Source: Actimicrobium sp047621665
GTDB taxonomy: Bacteria > Pseudomonadota > Gammaproteobacteria > Burkholderiales > Burkholderiaceae_D
Length of the DNA stretch: 45,152 nucleotides
Assembly: GCA_047621665.1 (NCBI GenBank)
Contig: JBLHMB010000028.1
Location: 1 to 45,152 of the forward strand
Direction: 5' to 3'
Below, piece after piece: positions 1 through 9,313 of this stretch (within the stretch, counting starts at the first letter, position 1; the number at the start of each line of letters is the position of its first letter). The notes beneath the pieces were generated by a model. That model had not been told where the DNA came from. It did not search any database and saw only the letters and a program-made list of their open reading frames with translations. The position numbers were made by a program, and so were the translations under genes.

Positions 1-32
1 GCCCACTTTATTAATTAATAAATGGATAACTC

Positions 33-2687
33 ATGCGTCTACTTTCCTGTAGCAGTACGGTACTGCTTGCACTTTCAGTGCTACTTGCCGGTTGTGGTGG
101 CGGCACCGCCGGCAACCCCTCACCCGGAAACCAGCTCAGTGCCGCCGTCATGCGCGCCGGCGGTCCGGGTGCGATGCCGGCCTGCCCTGCACCGGCCAAT
201 CCGCTCGCCAGCATCAATGAGGTACAAGGCGCCGGCAAACTCAGCGCGCTGGCTGGCCAGCTGGTCAGTGTGCGCGGTGTGGTCACCGGGGACTTCCAGC
301 GTGCCAACCAGCTCAACGGATTTTTTATCCAGCAGCCGGTGCCGGATCAGGATGGCAAAACTTCCGAAGGTATTTTTGTCTACGCGCCCGCCTCCGCGAC
401 GCCAGTCGCGGCCGGCCAGTACGTGCAAGTCAGCGGCACCGTCGAGGAGTTCAAGAGCGGCAGCACCGATCCTGAACGCGCCACCCGGATCAGTCAGCTG
501 AGCCGGGTTGACGTGTGCGGTGCCGGCCCCATCATCAAGGCCCGCAAGCTCGACTTGCCCGTCGCCAGTCTGGACGAGCTCGAAGCGCTCGAGGGCATGC
601 TGGTCGAAATCACCCGGCCCCTGACCGTCACCGATACCTACACGCTGGGTCGTTACGGCGAACTGCGCCTGTCGGCTAACGGTCGCCTCTACCAGCAAAA
701 CAATCATCCGACGCTGACCGGCCGCGCCGCGATTGCCGACCTCAATGCCCGTTCGCAAATTCTGCTTGATGACGGCGCGGCAATCTCGAATCCGACACCC
801 ATTCCGTACCTCACCGCCAGCGACAGCAGCGGTACACGCCGGGTCGGTGACATGGTCACCAACCTGCGTGGCGTGCTGACCTGGGGCTTTGATGCCTGGC
901 GCATCGAACCTATACAGACACCGACCTTCACGCCGGCCAATGCGCGCACTAATGCACCGGCAGCCGTCGGCGGCAGACTGCGCGCAGGCAGCCTCAACGT
1001 GCTGAACTATTTCACGACGCTCAACCAGCGTGGTGCCAACAGCGCTGTCGAACTGGTGCGCCAGCGCGACAAGCTGGTAACCACCATCGCCGGCCTCGAT
1101 GCCGACGTGCTGGGACTGATGGAAATCGAAAATAATCCGACCGTCAGCCTGACCGACCTGATTGCCGCAGTCAACGCAAAAATGGGTGCCAATACCTATG
1201 CGCTGGTCAACAGCGGCACGCCGGGCACCGATGCGATCAAGGTCGCCGTGATCTACAAACCAGCCCGCGTCAATCTGGTTGGACAGCCGCAAGTGCCGAC
1301 TGACCCGGACTTTTCCGTCGATGGCGGGCTGCGTCCGCCGGTCGCACAGCGCTTTGCCGCGATCGACAATAACGGTAGTTTCTGGTTCGTCGTCAATCAC
1401 CTCAAAAGCAAAGGTTCGTGCCCGTCCGGCGCCGGCAGCGTTGACCGCGACGACGGTCAGGGTTGCTGGAATGTCTCGCGGGTCCGGCAGGCCAGCGCCC
1501 TCAACAAGTGGGTCGGCCAGCTCGTTACCAGTTCCGGTGAAGCCGATGTGCTGATGGTCGGCGACTTCAACGCCTACCTCAATGAAGACCCGATCAAGAC
1601 CATCGAATCGGCCGGCTACGAAGACCTGCTCAAGCGACTGCCCGCCACCGACCGTTACACCTATGTCTTCAATGGCGAAAGTGGCGCGCTCGACCATGGC
1701 CTGGCCAGCAGCAAACTGGTCTCGCAAGTGAGTGGCGTGACGGTCTGGCACATCAATGCCGACGAGCCGATCGCACTCGACTACAACACCGGGTTCAAGA
1801 CCGACGACCGCTACGCGGTAACGCCGTTCCGCTCATCGGATCATGATCCGGTGCTGGTCGGCTTGAATCTGACAGCCGATGCCGCCATCGTCGAACCGGT
1901 ATTGAGCGCGACCTTACCGACGGTCGGGCAAGCCGGTCTCGCCACCACCGTCAGCGACATCAGCGCGATTCTGTCAAAAGGTGCGACCAGCGGCACCCTG
2001 AGCATCAACTGGGGTGACGGCAGCGCCACCCGGGTGCTGGCCTTGAATGCCACCACGGCATCGTTCACTTACGCCAGCGCAGGCACGTTCGCGCTGCGCC
2101 TGCAGCTCGACGACAGCAACGGCAAGCAAACTGCGCTCAACGGTTCCGTCGTGGTCAGTGCCGCACCGCCACCATCGGCCGGCAGCGATGTGTTCTTCAG
2201 CGAATACGTTGAAGGGTCGAGCAACAACAAGGCCATCGAACTGTTCAATCCGACTGCCGCTGCCGTCGACCTGACGCTCTATCGCGTCAAGCTGTTTTCG
2301 AACGGTGCGTCCAGTGCCAGCCAGACGCTGCCACTGACCGGCACGCTCGCCCCCGGCGCAACGCTGGTCATTCATCACGCGGCGTTCGGCGATCCCAGCG
2401 TCATCAGCGGCACCAAAATCGCCAGCAGCAGCATCGCTAATTTCAATGGCGACGATGCCCTCACGCTGGAAAAAAACGGCAGCATCATCGATGCCATCGG
2501 TCAGGTCGGGTTCGATCCCGGCACCCAGTGGGTGTCCGGCGCGGCCTCGACGCTGGACCGCACACTGCGCCGCAAAAGCGGCATCACCGCCGGCAGCATT
2601 CCGCCCAACGCACCAGCCCCCTGGGATATCACGCTGGAATGGGACAGCTTCCCGATCAACACCTTTGATGGTCTCGGCAAGCGCTAA
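33..2687 (+). CDS. ExeM/NucH-type extracellular nuclease lipoprotein with lamin-tail domain
   Basis: This 884-residue protein probably cleaves extracellular DNA or another phosphodiester at the cell surface. It opens with a lipoprotein signal (lipobox LAGC, Cys21). An OB-fold-like segment follows at about residues 60-160. An endonuclease/exonuclease/phosphatase domain covers about 317-620, with the marks LMEIENN, NHLKSKG, GDFNAY (Asp511, Asn513) and SSDHDPV (near residue 605). A PKD-like beta segment (640-710) and a lamin-tail domain (718-835, starting FFSEYVEGSSNNKAIELFNP) close it. This order is typical of ExeM/NucH family proteins. The start was chosen because it gives the lipoprotein signal; only a weak GGA lies upstream. 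A PEP-CTERM gene follows 39 bases later on the same strand. The exact substrate (DNA, RNA or a phosphoester) cannot be read from the sequence. Confidence 0.85.
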   Translation: MRLLSCSSTVLLALSVLLAGCGGGTAGNPSPGNQLSAAVMRAGGPGAMPACPAPANPLASINEVQGAGKLSALAGQLVSVRGVVTGDFQRANQLNGFFIQQPVPDQDGKTSEGIFVYAPASATPVAAGQYVQVSGTVEEFKSGSTDPERATRISQLSRVDVCGAGPIIKARKLDLPVASLDELEALEGMLVEITRPLTVTDTYTLGRYGELRLSANGRLYQQNNHPTLTGRAAIADLNARSQILLDDGAAISNPTPIPYLTASDSSGTRRVGDMVTNLRGVLTWGFDAWRIEPIQTPTFTPANARTNAPAAVGGRLRAGSLNVLNYFTTLNQRGANSAVELVRQRDKLVTTIAGLDADVLGLMEIENNPTVSLTDLIAAVNAKMGANTYALVNSGTPGTDAIKVAVIYKPARVNLVGQPQVPTDPDFSVDGGLRPPVAQRFAAIDNNGSFWFVVNHLKSKGSCPSGAGSVDRDDGQGCWNVSRVRQASALNKWVGQLVTSSGEADVLMVGDFNAYLNEDPIKTIESAGYEDLLKRLPATDRYTYVFNGESGALDHGLASSKLVSQVSGVTVWHINADEPIALDYNTGFKTDDRYAVTPFRSSDHDPVLVGLNLTADAAIVEPVLSATLPTVGQAGLATTVSDISAILSKGATSGTLSINWGDGSATRVLALNATTASFTYASAGTFALRLQLDDSNGKQTALNGSVVVSAAPPPSAGSDVFFSEYVEGSSNNKAIELFNPTAAAVDLTLYRVKLFSNGASSASQTLPLTGTLAPGATLVIHHAAFGDPSVISGTKIASSSIANFNGDDALTLEKNGSIIDAIGQVGFDPGTQWVSGAASTLDRTLRRKSGITAGSIPPNAPAPWDITLEWDSFPINTFDGLGKR

Positions 2688-2726
2688 GCCCTCCGCACTC
2701 ACCTTTATTAAATCGAGAACATCCTC

Positions 2727-3374
2727 ATGATCCGCAATCCTTTGTCCCACCTCCTGCTGAGCGCCGCCCTGCTGGCCAGCCTGTTCGCTGCCAGCCGGGT
2801 GGCACACGCCGCGCCCGCCTTCGAATTCGATGATCCGCAATTCATCATCAATGGCGACAGCTGGAATTTCGGTATCAATTTTCGCGCCGATCAAAACCTG
2901 CAAGTTGATGCGCTGGGCTATTTCTGGGATACCGGGTTTTCGACAGCAGCACACAACGTCGCCTTGTTCAGTGCCGACGGCATCAAGCTGGCCGACACCA
3001 TCCTCGATGCCGGCGATGCGCTCAACGGCCATTTCCGCTACAGCCCGATTAGTGCCGTCACGCTGAGCGCCGGGAGCAGTTACCGGGTAGTCGGTGCCAG
3101 TGCCGGCGATTACTTTTTTTTTGATGCAGTAAATTTTTCCAGCCACCCTGGCATCAGCTATCTGGGTAATGTTTATTCGGGATTGAGCGGTACGACGGCG
3201 CTGTTCGACCCGATACCCGATGTTAGCAATGACACACTCAACGGTTACTGGGGACCCACGCTGAGCGTCTCGCCGGTGCCTGAGCCATCGACCTATGCTC
3301 TACTGCTGGCAGGTCTCGGGCTGATGGGTGTCATGCGCCGCGTTCGCAGCCGGCACACTGCCCGACTGTCATGA
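2727..3374 (+). CDS. PEP-CTERM sorting domain protein
   Basis: This is a 215-residue exported protein. It has a Sec signal peptide (hydrophobic stretch at about 8-24 ending in AHA) and a C-terminal PEP-CTERM tripartite tail: the motif VPEPSTYALLLAGLG, a hydrophobic helix and a basic end (RRVRSRH). In known systems this tail is cut by an exosortase (EpsH/XrtA) and the protein is delivered to the envelope or to exopolysaccharide. The middle (residues 30-180) is a beta-rich domain of about 150 residues resembling DUF4082-like modules, with no catalytic motif that I recognise. No exosortase gene lies in the window. It follows the nuclease gene by 39 bases and may be co-transcribed. The class is sure; the molecular role is unknown. 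Confidence 0.85.
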   Translation: MIRNPLSHLLLSAALLASLFAASRVAHAAPAFEFDDPQFIINGDSWNFGINFRADQNLQVDALGYFWDTGFSTAAHNVALFSADGIKLADTILDAGDALNGHFRYSPISAVTLSAGSSYRVVGASAGDYFFFDAVNFSSHPGISYLGNVYSGLSGTTALFDPIPDVSNDTLNGYWGPTLSVSPVPEPSTYALLLAGLGLMGVMRRVRSRHTARLS

Positions 3375-3839
3375 CCGGCATCGGATAAGTCCGGGCAGCG
3401 CTCTCGCGTCAGTCCTGCAAGCGGCCCGGCATCGGGGGCAACCAATCCGACCGGCCCGCTGCACACCTTGTGTTTCCGCATAGCCCTTCGGTTACCATAC
3501 CACGTCAAAACCTGCCGCAACCGGTTACTTTCGGTGCCTCAAAAAAAGGCACCAATAGCCTTGCCCTGCCGCGAAAATAGACCGTGCAGAACCGCGAAGT
3601 TATCGGGTATAAGTGTAATACCGACAAGTAGCCGACCGGCGGCAACCTGCTTTTCCCGTCCTTGTCGCATGCCCTTCCATCCGGAATCATGCACGCCACG
3701 CGACGCCCGTTTTTTCATCACGGGACGCCGCTGCACTTTTACCTGCGCTTAAAGCAACACGTCAATGCGTTGTTATCTGCGACGCCGGATCATCGCCTGC
3801 CCGCCCGGCGGAAATCAATCAGCATCACCGGAGAACTCC
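3375..3839. other. Gene-free stretch between PEP-CTERM gene and ggt
   Basis: No convincing gene lies here; open frames lack a ribosome site and a protein-like composition. The only clear structure is a small hairpin at 3533-3553 (GGTGCCT, 7-base A-rich loop, AGGCACC). It has no T tract on the + strand, so it is not a standard terminator. The region must hold the promoter of ggt; I could not fix its boxes with confidence. Confidence 0.5.
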
Positions 3840-5822
3840 ATGCGACAGTCAGTCACGCCCTACTTGTCCGTCAAAAAAATATGCGCCGGCAGTATCGCTG
3901 CCGTTCTCACCCTCACGCTCGGCGCTTGCGGCGGCGACAGCGCTCCACTCGCTGCACTGGCCGGTTGCGAACTCGACGGCACCACCGGCGGCGAGGTCGT
4001 CATTTTGCCGGGCGCGCCGGGGGCACCGGAAATTGCCACCGGCTACGTGCCAAAAAAAGCCGTGAAAGCCAAAACCTACATGGCCGTGACCAATAACCCG
4101 ACCTCGACCAAGGCCGCTTGCGATGTACTCAAGCAGGGCGGTACCGCAATCGATGCGGCAGTCGCCGCGCAAATGGTGCTCAATCTGGTCGAGCCGCAAT
4201 CGTCCGGCATAGGCGGTGGCACCTTCATCCTGTATTACGATGCGGCTACCAGAGAGGTCAGCTCCTACGATGGCCGCGAAATGGCACCAGCTGCTGCTGA
4301 TGAAAACTACCTGCGATGGAAATCTGCCTCGGACCAGACCTCACCCCTACCCACCACGATCCGCAGCGGCCGCTCGATCGGTACACCGGGCACCTTGCGC
4401 GTCCTGGAAATGGCGCACAACGAACATGGCCGCCTGCCATGGAAGGACCTGTTCGACCCGGCGATCAAACTGGCCACCGACGGTTTCCCGATCCCGCCGC
4501 GCATGGCCGCCTCGATCAGCAGCGCGAGTACCGTCGCCAACATCCAGCGCGATCCCGAGATGGCGGCGTATTTTCTTAATGCCGATGGCAGCCCGCGCAA
4601 GGTCAATACCCTCATTAAAAATCCGGCGCTGGCCACTACCTTCAGCAGCATCGCCAGCACCGGTGCCGATGCGTTTTATGGCAATGGCCCGATCGCGCAA
4701 GCCATCGTCGCAAAAATCGCCAGCACCTATGGCGGCACCACCACGGCAGGCCTGACGACACTGGCCGACATGACCAACTACCGCGCCAAAAAACGCACGC
4801 CGGTGTGTTCGTCGTATCGCGACTTCGAAGTCTGCGGCATGCCGCCACCGTCCTCCGGCGGCATCGCCGTCGCACAAATCCTCGGCATCATCGAGAACTT
4901 CGACATGTCACGCTATGGCCCGGGCGCGCTTGACATCAACGGCGGCAAACCCAGCGTGCCGGGTGCCCACTTGATGGCCGAAGCCGGCAACCTGGCCTAT
5001 GCCGATCGCAACAAGTACGTGGCCGACACCGACTTCGTCGCGCTGCCCGGTGGCGGCTGGGACAGCATGATCAACAAGCCGTACATGACGCAGCGTTCGC
5101 GCCTCATCAGTTTGACCTCATCGATCCCGTTGCCGGCCGCCGCCGGGGATCTCGGTCCGGTGCCACTGGCCGCACCGGTGCTGGTCGAGCATGGCACCAC
5201 GCACCTGTCACTGACCGACAAGTACGGCAATGTCGTATCGATGACGACCACCATCGAATCGGGCCTGGGCTCTTACCATTTCACCAATGGCTTCCTGCTC
5301 AATAACCAGCTCACCGACTTCAGTGCGGCACCGGTGATCGATGGACTGGCGGTCGCCAACCGCGTGCAGGCAAACAAGCGGCCACGCAGTTCGATGGCGC
5401 CGACGCTGGTCTTCAAGCGCAATACCGATGGCACGCGCGGTGACTTCTACATGGCCACCGGTTCACCGGGCGGCTCGACCATCATCCAGTACGTGGCGAA
5501 AACCCTGGTCGCCGTGCTGGACTGGAAAGTCGATGCGCAGCAAGCCGTGTCGATGGTCGACTTCGGTTCGAACAATGCGATCATGGTGGTCGGCGGCGAG
5601 CATCCGGATATCGATACCAGCATCCCGGCCGGCGGATTGGCCGGCGATAACGATTCGCTGGTGCGCGGCTTGCGCGCGCTCGGTCACACCGTCAACGTGT
5701 CCGCGCAGTCGAGCGGACTCAGTGCGATCGTGCGCGAAGTCATCAATGGCAAGCAAGTCTTGACCGGCGGGGCCGATCCGCGTCGTGAAGGCAATGTGCT
5801 GGGCGATACCGTCCAGCCCTGA
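3840..5822 (+). CDS. ggt: Gamma-glutamyltransferase, lipoprotein form
   Basis: This is an Ntn-hydrolase that transfers or hydrolyses the gamma-glutamyl group of glutathione and related peptides in the periplasm or outer envelope. I start it at 3840, where GGAG (3830-3833) gives a well-spaced ribosome site and the product begins with a lipoprotein signal (lipobox LGAC, Cys30). An upstream ATG at 3765 in the same frame lacks both. Family marks include the large-subunit segment SGIGGGTFILYYDA and the autocleavage site GTTHLSLTDKYGN. The first Thr (Thr453) should become the nucleophile and the N-terminus of the small subunit. At 660 residues it is slightly longer than Escherichia coli Ggt, mainly at the N-terminal leader. 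It is likely monocistronic, because the next gene is convergent. A lipid anchor is less usual for this family. Confidence 0.93.
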   Translation: MRQSVTPYLSVKKICAGSIAAVLTLTLGACGGDSAPLAALAGCELDGTTGGEVVILPGAPGAPEIATGYVPKKAVKAKTYMAVTNNPTSTKAACDVLKQGGTAIDAAVAAQMVLNLVEPQSSGIGGGTFILYYDAATREVSSYDGREMAPAAADENYLRWKSASDQTSPLPTTIRSGRSIGTPGTLRVLEMAHNEHGRLPWKDLFDPAIKLATDGFPIPPRMAASISSASTVANIQRDPEMAAYFLNADGSPRKVNTLIKNPALATTFSSIASTGADAFYGNGPIAQAIVAKIASTYGGTTTAGLTTLADMTNYRAKKRTPVCSSYRDFEVCGMPPPSSGGIAVAQILGIIENFDMSRYGPGALDINGGKPSVPGAHLMAEAGNLAYADRNKYVADTDFVALPGGGWDSMINKPYMTQRSRLISLTSSIPLPAAAGDLGPVPLAAPVLVEHGTTHLSLTDKYGNVVSMTTTIESGLGSYHFTNGFLLNNQLTDFSAAPVIDGLAVANRVQANKRPRSSMAPTLVFKRNTDGTRGDFYMATGSPGGSTIIQYVAKTLVAVLDWKVDAQQAVSMVDFGSNNAIMVVGGEHPDIDTSIPAGGLAGDNDSLVRGLRALGHTVNVSAQSSGLSAIVREVINGKQVLTGGADPRREGNVLGDTVQP

Positions 5823-5846
5823 GTCAGCTTTGCTGTCCTGGTTGAA

Positions 5847-5874
5847 GGTGGCTGGCGCTAACGCGTCAGCCACC
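5847..5874. terminator. Hairpin between convergent ggt and acyltransferase genes
   Basis: The arms GGTGGCTG (5847-5854) and CAGCCACC (5867-5874) extend inward through one G-T pair and three more pairs to a TAAC loop, a stem of about 12 bp. It sits just past the ggt stop and overlaps the last codons of the opposing acyltransferase gene. There is no T tract on either side, so it may stabilise 3' ends rather than act as a standard intrinsic terminator. Confidence 0.4.
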
Positions 5875-7021
5875 TCCGGGCCGGCTGCTCCACCAGCCGG
5901 TGCAAGGCCAGCGCCAGCAACATGATGCTGACAATGAACACCGCAAAACCAATCGCATCGGTGCGCATGCCCTGCTGCTGCACAAACCGCAGCACCAGCT
6001 GATGGACCAGATACAACGCAAAACTGATTTCGCCCAACCGCACCAGCCAGCGCTGCGACAGCAGTGCCGACAGCGCACCGCGCTGGTAGGCAAACACCAT
6101 GATGAGCAGCAGCGCGAACGGCGTCAGCCCGACATGGTTGGCCCATTCGCTCACTAGCATGGCCGCCATCGGACTGACCTGCATCAGCAACGCCGCCTCG
6201 TCGGCCAGGTGCGCCAGCGGTATCCGGGTCGCCCCGGCGCTGAGCAACGCCTCATGGATCACCGGGGCAAAACTGAGCAGGAAATACCGGTAACCGAGCA
6301 GAAAAATACCGATACCGGCCAGTTCGATCAGGGTCCAGCGCCAGCGACTGGCGGGTGCCTGCGGACGGCTGCGCTGAAACAGCATGGCGGCTACGATACC
6401 GCTGGCAAACTCGGCAAACCGCGCCAGCGGGTTGGTGTAGAGCAGGCCGGTCGAGGACAGGTGATCGTGCGTGGTCTGCCATGGCAACAAGCCGGCCTCG
6501 TGACTGACCAGTGCCAGCACCAGCACCATCAGCAGAGCCAGCAGGACGGTGCGACCTAGCCAGTGGCGCGCATGCACCACCATCACCGGAAATAGCAAAT
6601 AGAAAAACAGCTCGGTCGAGATACTCCACGACACGTAGTTGTACGAAAAAAAATAGCGGTCGAACGGAATCCACGCATGCAGCAACAAGGCATTCGCCAA
6701 CAGCACACCGGCATTGAATGGCTCCGGCACATTCACCAGTAGCAGCGTCAGCACCAGGCACACCAGATGCAGCGGCCAGATGCGCGCCAGGCGGGCCCGG
6801 TAAAACGCACGCCACTGCGTCGTGCCAGCGGCCGGATCGCCATACACGTAAGTCAGAATAAAACCCGACAGCACAAAGAAAAATGAGACGCCGACATCGA
6901 GCGGACCGAGCGTCGCTGCCGGCCAGAACACGCCATTACAGTGATGCACGACGATGGCCAGAGCGGCAAAAAAGCGCAATGAGGTCAATGCTGCCAGCGG
7001 CGGTTTTTTCGGGATGGTCAT
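5858..7021 (-). CDS. Acyltransferase 3 family membrane protein
   Basis: This is a polytopic inner-membrane protein that probably transfers an acyl group (often acetyl) to a surface polysaccharide, lipopolysaccharide or peptidoglycan sugar. The N-terminal block LTSLRFFAALAIVVHHC is the acyltransferase-3 (OafA/WecH-like) signature, with the conserved His pair region. About ten hydrophobic segments follow (for example FFFVLSGFILTYVYG and LYLVHQLVLRFVQQ). The start at 7021 gives the usual short lead-in before the signature; in-frame starts at 7057 and 7168 would add 12 or 49 residues and are less likely. No SGNH or other extra domain is fused. The M48 peptidase gene lies 68 bases upstream on the same strand, so the two may be co-transcribed. 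The acceptor cannot be told from the sequence. Confidence 0.85.
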   Translation of the reverse strand: MTIPKKPPLAALTSLRFFAALAIVVHHCNGVFWPAATLGPLDVGVSFFFVLSGFILTYVYGDPAAGTTQWRAFYRARLARIWPLHLVCLVLTLLLVNVPEPFNAGVLLANALLLHAWIPFDRYFFSYNYVSWSISTELFFYLLFPVMVVHARHWLGRTVLLALLMVLVLALVSHEAGLLPWQTTHDHLSSTGLLYTNPLARFAEFASGIVAAMLFQRSRPQAPASRWRWTLIELAGIGIFLLGYRYFLLSFAPVIHEALLSAGATRIPLAHLADEAALLMQVSPMAAMLVSEWANHVGLTPFALLLIMVFAYQRGALSALLSQRWLVRLGEISFALYLVHQLVLRFVQQQGMRTDAIGFAVFIVSIMLLALALHRLVEQPARRWLTR

Positions 7022-7089
7022 CGGACTGCCACGCTCGCTGAAAAAATTGTGTGCCATCCAATTGCACACCAATGGATTGCGGAAAATGC

Positions 7090-7977
7090 TTATCGCGGAG
7101 CGTTTGCGGCCAGGGCCGATAACCGGGTTGCCAGCGGCGGATGCAGCACCGCGCTGCCCATGCGACAACCGGGCTGACCGGCCACATCGGCCACTTTTTG
7201 CAACGCGCTACCGGCCGCCGCGACCGCCTGAGCTGGCGTCATTGCGCCAGCATAGGTCATCAGGTGCACGCTGTAGGCGTCGGCTTCCAGTTCGCGCTCG
7301 CGCGCAAAATCGGCCCGCAAACAACTGCGCTCGCCGAGCGGTTGCGCCAGCGCGACGCCGAGCACTGCGCCGGCCAGTGCACAGCCCAGCGCCACGATCG
7401 CGCGCCGCTGTCCGCCCAATCGCCAGCCGATCCATGCAGCGGCACTGCCGGACAGCGCGCACGGCAACAGGATTTCCAGCCATCGTTGCAACCAGTTCCA
7501 CATCCCGTGACGCAACAGTGCGTGACTCATTTCATGCGCCAGCAAGGCTGTCAACTGATCATCATCGTAGTGCGCGAAGGCTCCCTGCGCGACGTCGATA
7601 TGGCGCGCCGTGCCAGCCAGATCGGACACGAATACTGCCTGGTCTTCCTGCGCGCCACCGCCGGCAGTGCGGTCGACCAGATAAAACGGCATCTGGTTGA
7701 GCAGGCGACGTTTGCCCGAACCGGCCTCATCTTGCATCGCCGCCACCGTGACGTTGCAACCGATACGCTTGAGCCGTTCCAGCGCAGCGGTGTCGGCCAA
7801 CGCGGTATTTGACTGAACGTAAATCTGGCTGATTTCAGCTCCGTGGGGATTGCCGCAACTGACCTTGATACCACGTCCTTCCGCGGCTGGCGCGCTCACC
7901 GGCGCGGCGGCCAGTGCCAATTGACCCAGGCAGCATAACGACGCCAACAACAAAGTCCGTCCAGTGATTTTTTTCAT
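7090..7977 (-). CDS. M48-family membrane metalloprotease
   Basis: This is a zinc metallopeptidase of the M48 (Oma1/HtpX/BepA-like) group, 295 residues from the chosen ATG at 7977. That start gives a clean signal peptide (hydrophobic 8-22, ending LALAAAP). The zinc site is HEMSH (His148, Glu149, His152), and the third ligand is most likely Glu229 in RELEAD. Two hydrophobic segments between them (about residues 172-190 and 196-212) suggest membrane insertion with the active site outside the cytoplasm. This family usually removes damaged or misassembled envelope proteins. It is read towards the acyltransferase gene. The residues needed for catalysis are intact. The substrate is unknown. Confidence 0.82.
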   Translation of the reverse strand: MKKITGRTLLLASLCCLGQLALAAAPVSAPAAEGRGIKVSCGNPHGAEISQIYVQSNTALADTAALERLKRIGCNVTVAAMQDEAGSGKRRLLNQMPFYLVDRTAGGGAQEDQAVFVSDLAGTARHIDVAQGAFAHYDDDQLTALLAHEMSHALLRHGMWNWLQRWLEILLPCALSGSAAAWIGWRLGGQRRAIVALGCALAGAVLGVALAQPLGERSCLRADFARERELEADAYSVHLMTYAGAMTPAQAVAAAGSALQKVADVAGQPGCRMGSAVLHPPLATRLSALAANAPR

Positions 7978-8261
7978 TACGCGTGGTTTTCTGCAGGATT
8001 GTTGACGATCGGCACTGCGCAGTATGGGGCTTAGTGATCGGGCACGCACACCGCCCCTGAACGTCGAGAAGTTCTGTCAAACATTGCCGACCCCACTTCA
8101 ATTTGACGCTGCGCAAACATGCCTCAAGTGCAGTTGAAAAAACACGACATCACACCGAAGATTACGTCGCAGTCGCTATCAACAAACCCGTTTGGAACCA
8201 GCGATTCGCCGCTGGCGGGAGGACTGCACTCGACAACCACAACTCCAAGAGGACAATCATC

Positions 8262-9287
8262 ATGAATGAATTTCAACAGAATTTTCCGGCCGGATATAAC
8301 GCGGCGGCAGGATATCCATCACAACAACTGGCACCACAGGGATTTTTTGGCGGATTGCTGGGCGCGCCACTGGGCGGACTGGTCGGCCGCGGCATCGGCG
8401 GATTATTCGGCAATGCCAACCTCGGATCACAAATCGGCCAATTTGCCGGCGGCATCGGCGGCTCGCTGCTGCCATTTAATAACGATCCGGTAGCGCAGGC
8501 CTATGCGCAACAAGCCGCCCAACAGGCACAACTGCAGCAACTGCAGCAACTGCAGCAACAGCAGCAGCTCGCGCCGCAAGGCTGGTTCGGCAATTTGCTC
8601 GGTCAGGTCGGGCAACCACTGGGCGGTGCGATTGGCGGCGCGTTCGGCAATGCCGGACTGGGCAATACCATCGGCGGGATTGCCGGCCAGCTTGGTCGCT
8701 TGCTGCCGTTTAATGCCGATCCGGTAGCGCTGGCTTATGCCCAGCAAGCCGCAGCACAGCAACAGCAACAACTGGCACCGCAAGGCTGGTTTGGCAACCT
8801 ACTCGGCCAGGTCGGACAACCTCTCGGTGGCGCAATCGGCGGTGCATTCGGCAATGCCGGACTGGGCAACACGATAGGCGGGATTGCCGGTCAGCTTGGC
8901 CGTCTGTTGCCATTCAATGCCGATCCGGTCGCGCTGGCGTATGCCCAGCAAGCCGCAGCACAGCAACAGCTACAACAGCAACAACAGCAACAACTAGCGC
9001 CGCAAGGCTGGTTTGGCAACCTGCTCGGCCAGGTCGGACAACCACTCGGTGGTGTCATCGGTGGCGCATTCGGCAATGCCGGACTGGGCAATACGATCGG
9101 CGGGATTGCCGGTCAGCTCGGTCGCATGTTGCCGTTCAATGCCGATCCGGTCGCCGCGGCATATGCACAGCAAGCCATCCAGCAAGCACAACTGGCGCAG
9201 CTCGCTGCCCAGCAACAAAACAGCTATCCGCAGGCCTATCAGATCCAGCAACCTCAGGCCGGTGCCAGCGGGCAGTTCATGCACTGA
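8262..9287 (+). CDS. Glycine-zipper/poly-Gln protein made of four tandem modules
   Basis: I do not recognise this family. The 341-residue product has no signal peptide, no Cys and almost no charged residues. After a 22-residue lead come four modules starting at residues 23, 103, 171 and 245. Each begins LAPQG(W/F)FG, runs through a glycine-zipper stretch (PLGGAIGGAFGNAGLGNTIG), then LLPFN(A/N)DPVA.AYAQQA, and ends in a Gln-rich linker. Glycine zippers often pack helices in membranes. The start has a strong AAGAGGA (8247-8253). It leads a probable operon with a 95-residue prodomain-like protein and an S8 protease, which suggests it is the substrate or partner of that protease. A hairpin with a T tract after the stop may lower downstream expression. 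Possible roles are a precursor of several membrane-active peptides or a self-assembling scaffold; both are inference. Confidence 0.8.
   Translation: MNEFQQNFPAGYNAAAGYPSQQLAPQGFFGGLLGAPLGGLVGRGIGGLFGNANLGSQIGQFAGGIGGSLLPFNNDPVAQAYAQQAAQQAQLQQLQQLQQQQQLAPQGWFGNLLGQVGQPLGGAIGGAFGNAGLGNTIGGIAGQLGRLLPFNADPVALAYAQQAAAQQQQQLAPQGWFGNLLGQVGQPLGGAIGGAFGNAGLGNTIGGIAGQLGRLLPFNADPVALAYAQQAAAQQQLQQQQQQQLAPQGWFGNLLGQVGQPLGGVIGGAFGNAGLGNTIGGIAGQLGRMLPFNADPVAAAYAQQAIQQAQLAQLAAQQQNSYPQAYQIQQPQAGASGQFMH
8328..9230 (+). repeat. Four in-frame tandem modules of 68-80 codons
   Basis: Modules start at 8328, 8568, 8772 and 8994. The first is divergent (LAPQGFFGGLLGAPL...). Modules 2 and 3 are identical in protein over about 65 residues yet differ at about 27 codons, all silently, by my count. 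Module 4 has a few changes (Ala to Val, Leu to Met). The linkers differ in the number of CAG/CAA codons. The silent differences mean the copies are old and held constant at the protein level. Confidence 0.9.
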
Positions 9288-9313
9288 TGACTGACTGATC
9301 TGGCGTTCCCTAT

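Noticed and set aside
120..1751. 543-codon open frame on the - strand
   Set aside because: It lies wholly antisense to the nuclease gene, whose domains are clear. It has an odd composition and no family motifs; long antisense frames are common in GC-rich coding DNA.
1974..3146. 390-codon open frame on the - strand
   Set aside because: It is antisense to the nuclease and PEP-CTERM genes, crosses their gap and shows no recognisable protein pattern.
8521..9000. CAG/CAA runs read as a CRISPR-like or microsatellite array
   Set aside because: The repeats are in-frame codons of unequal spacing within a clear gene and the units are 204-240 bases, not short repeats with unique spacers.
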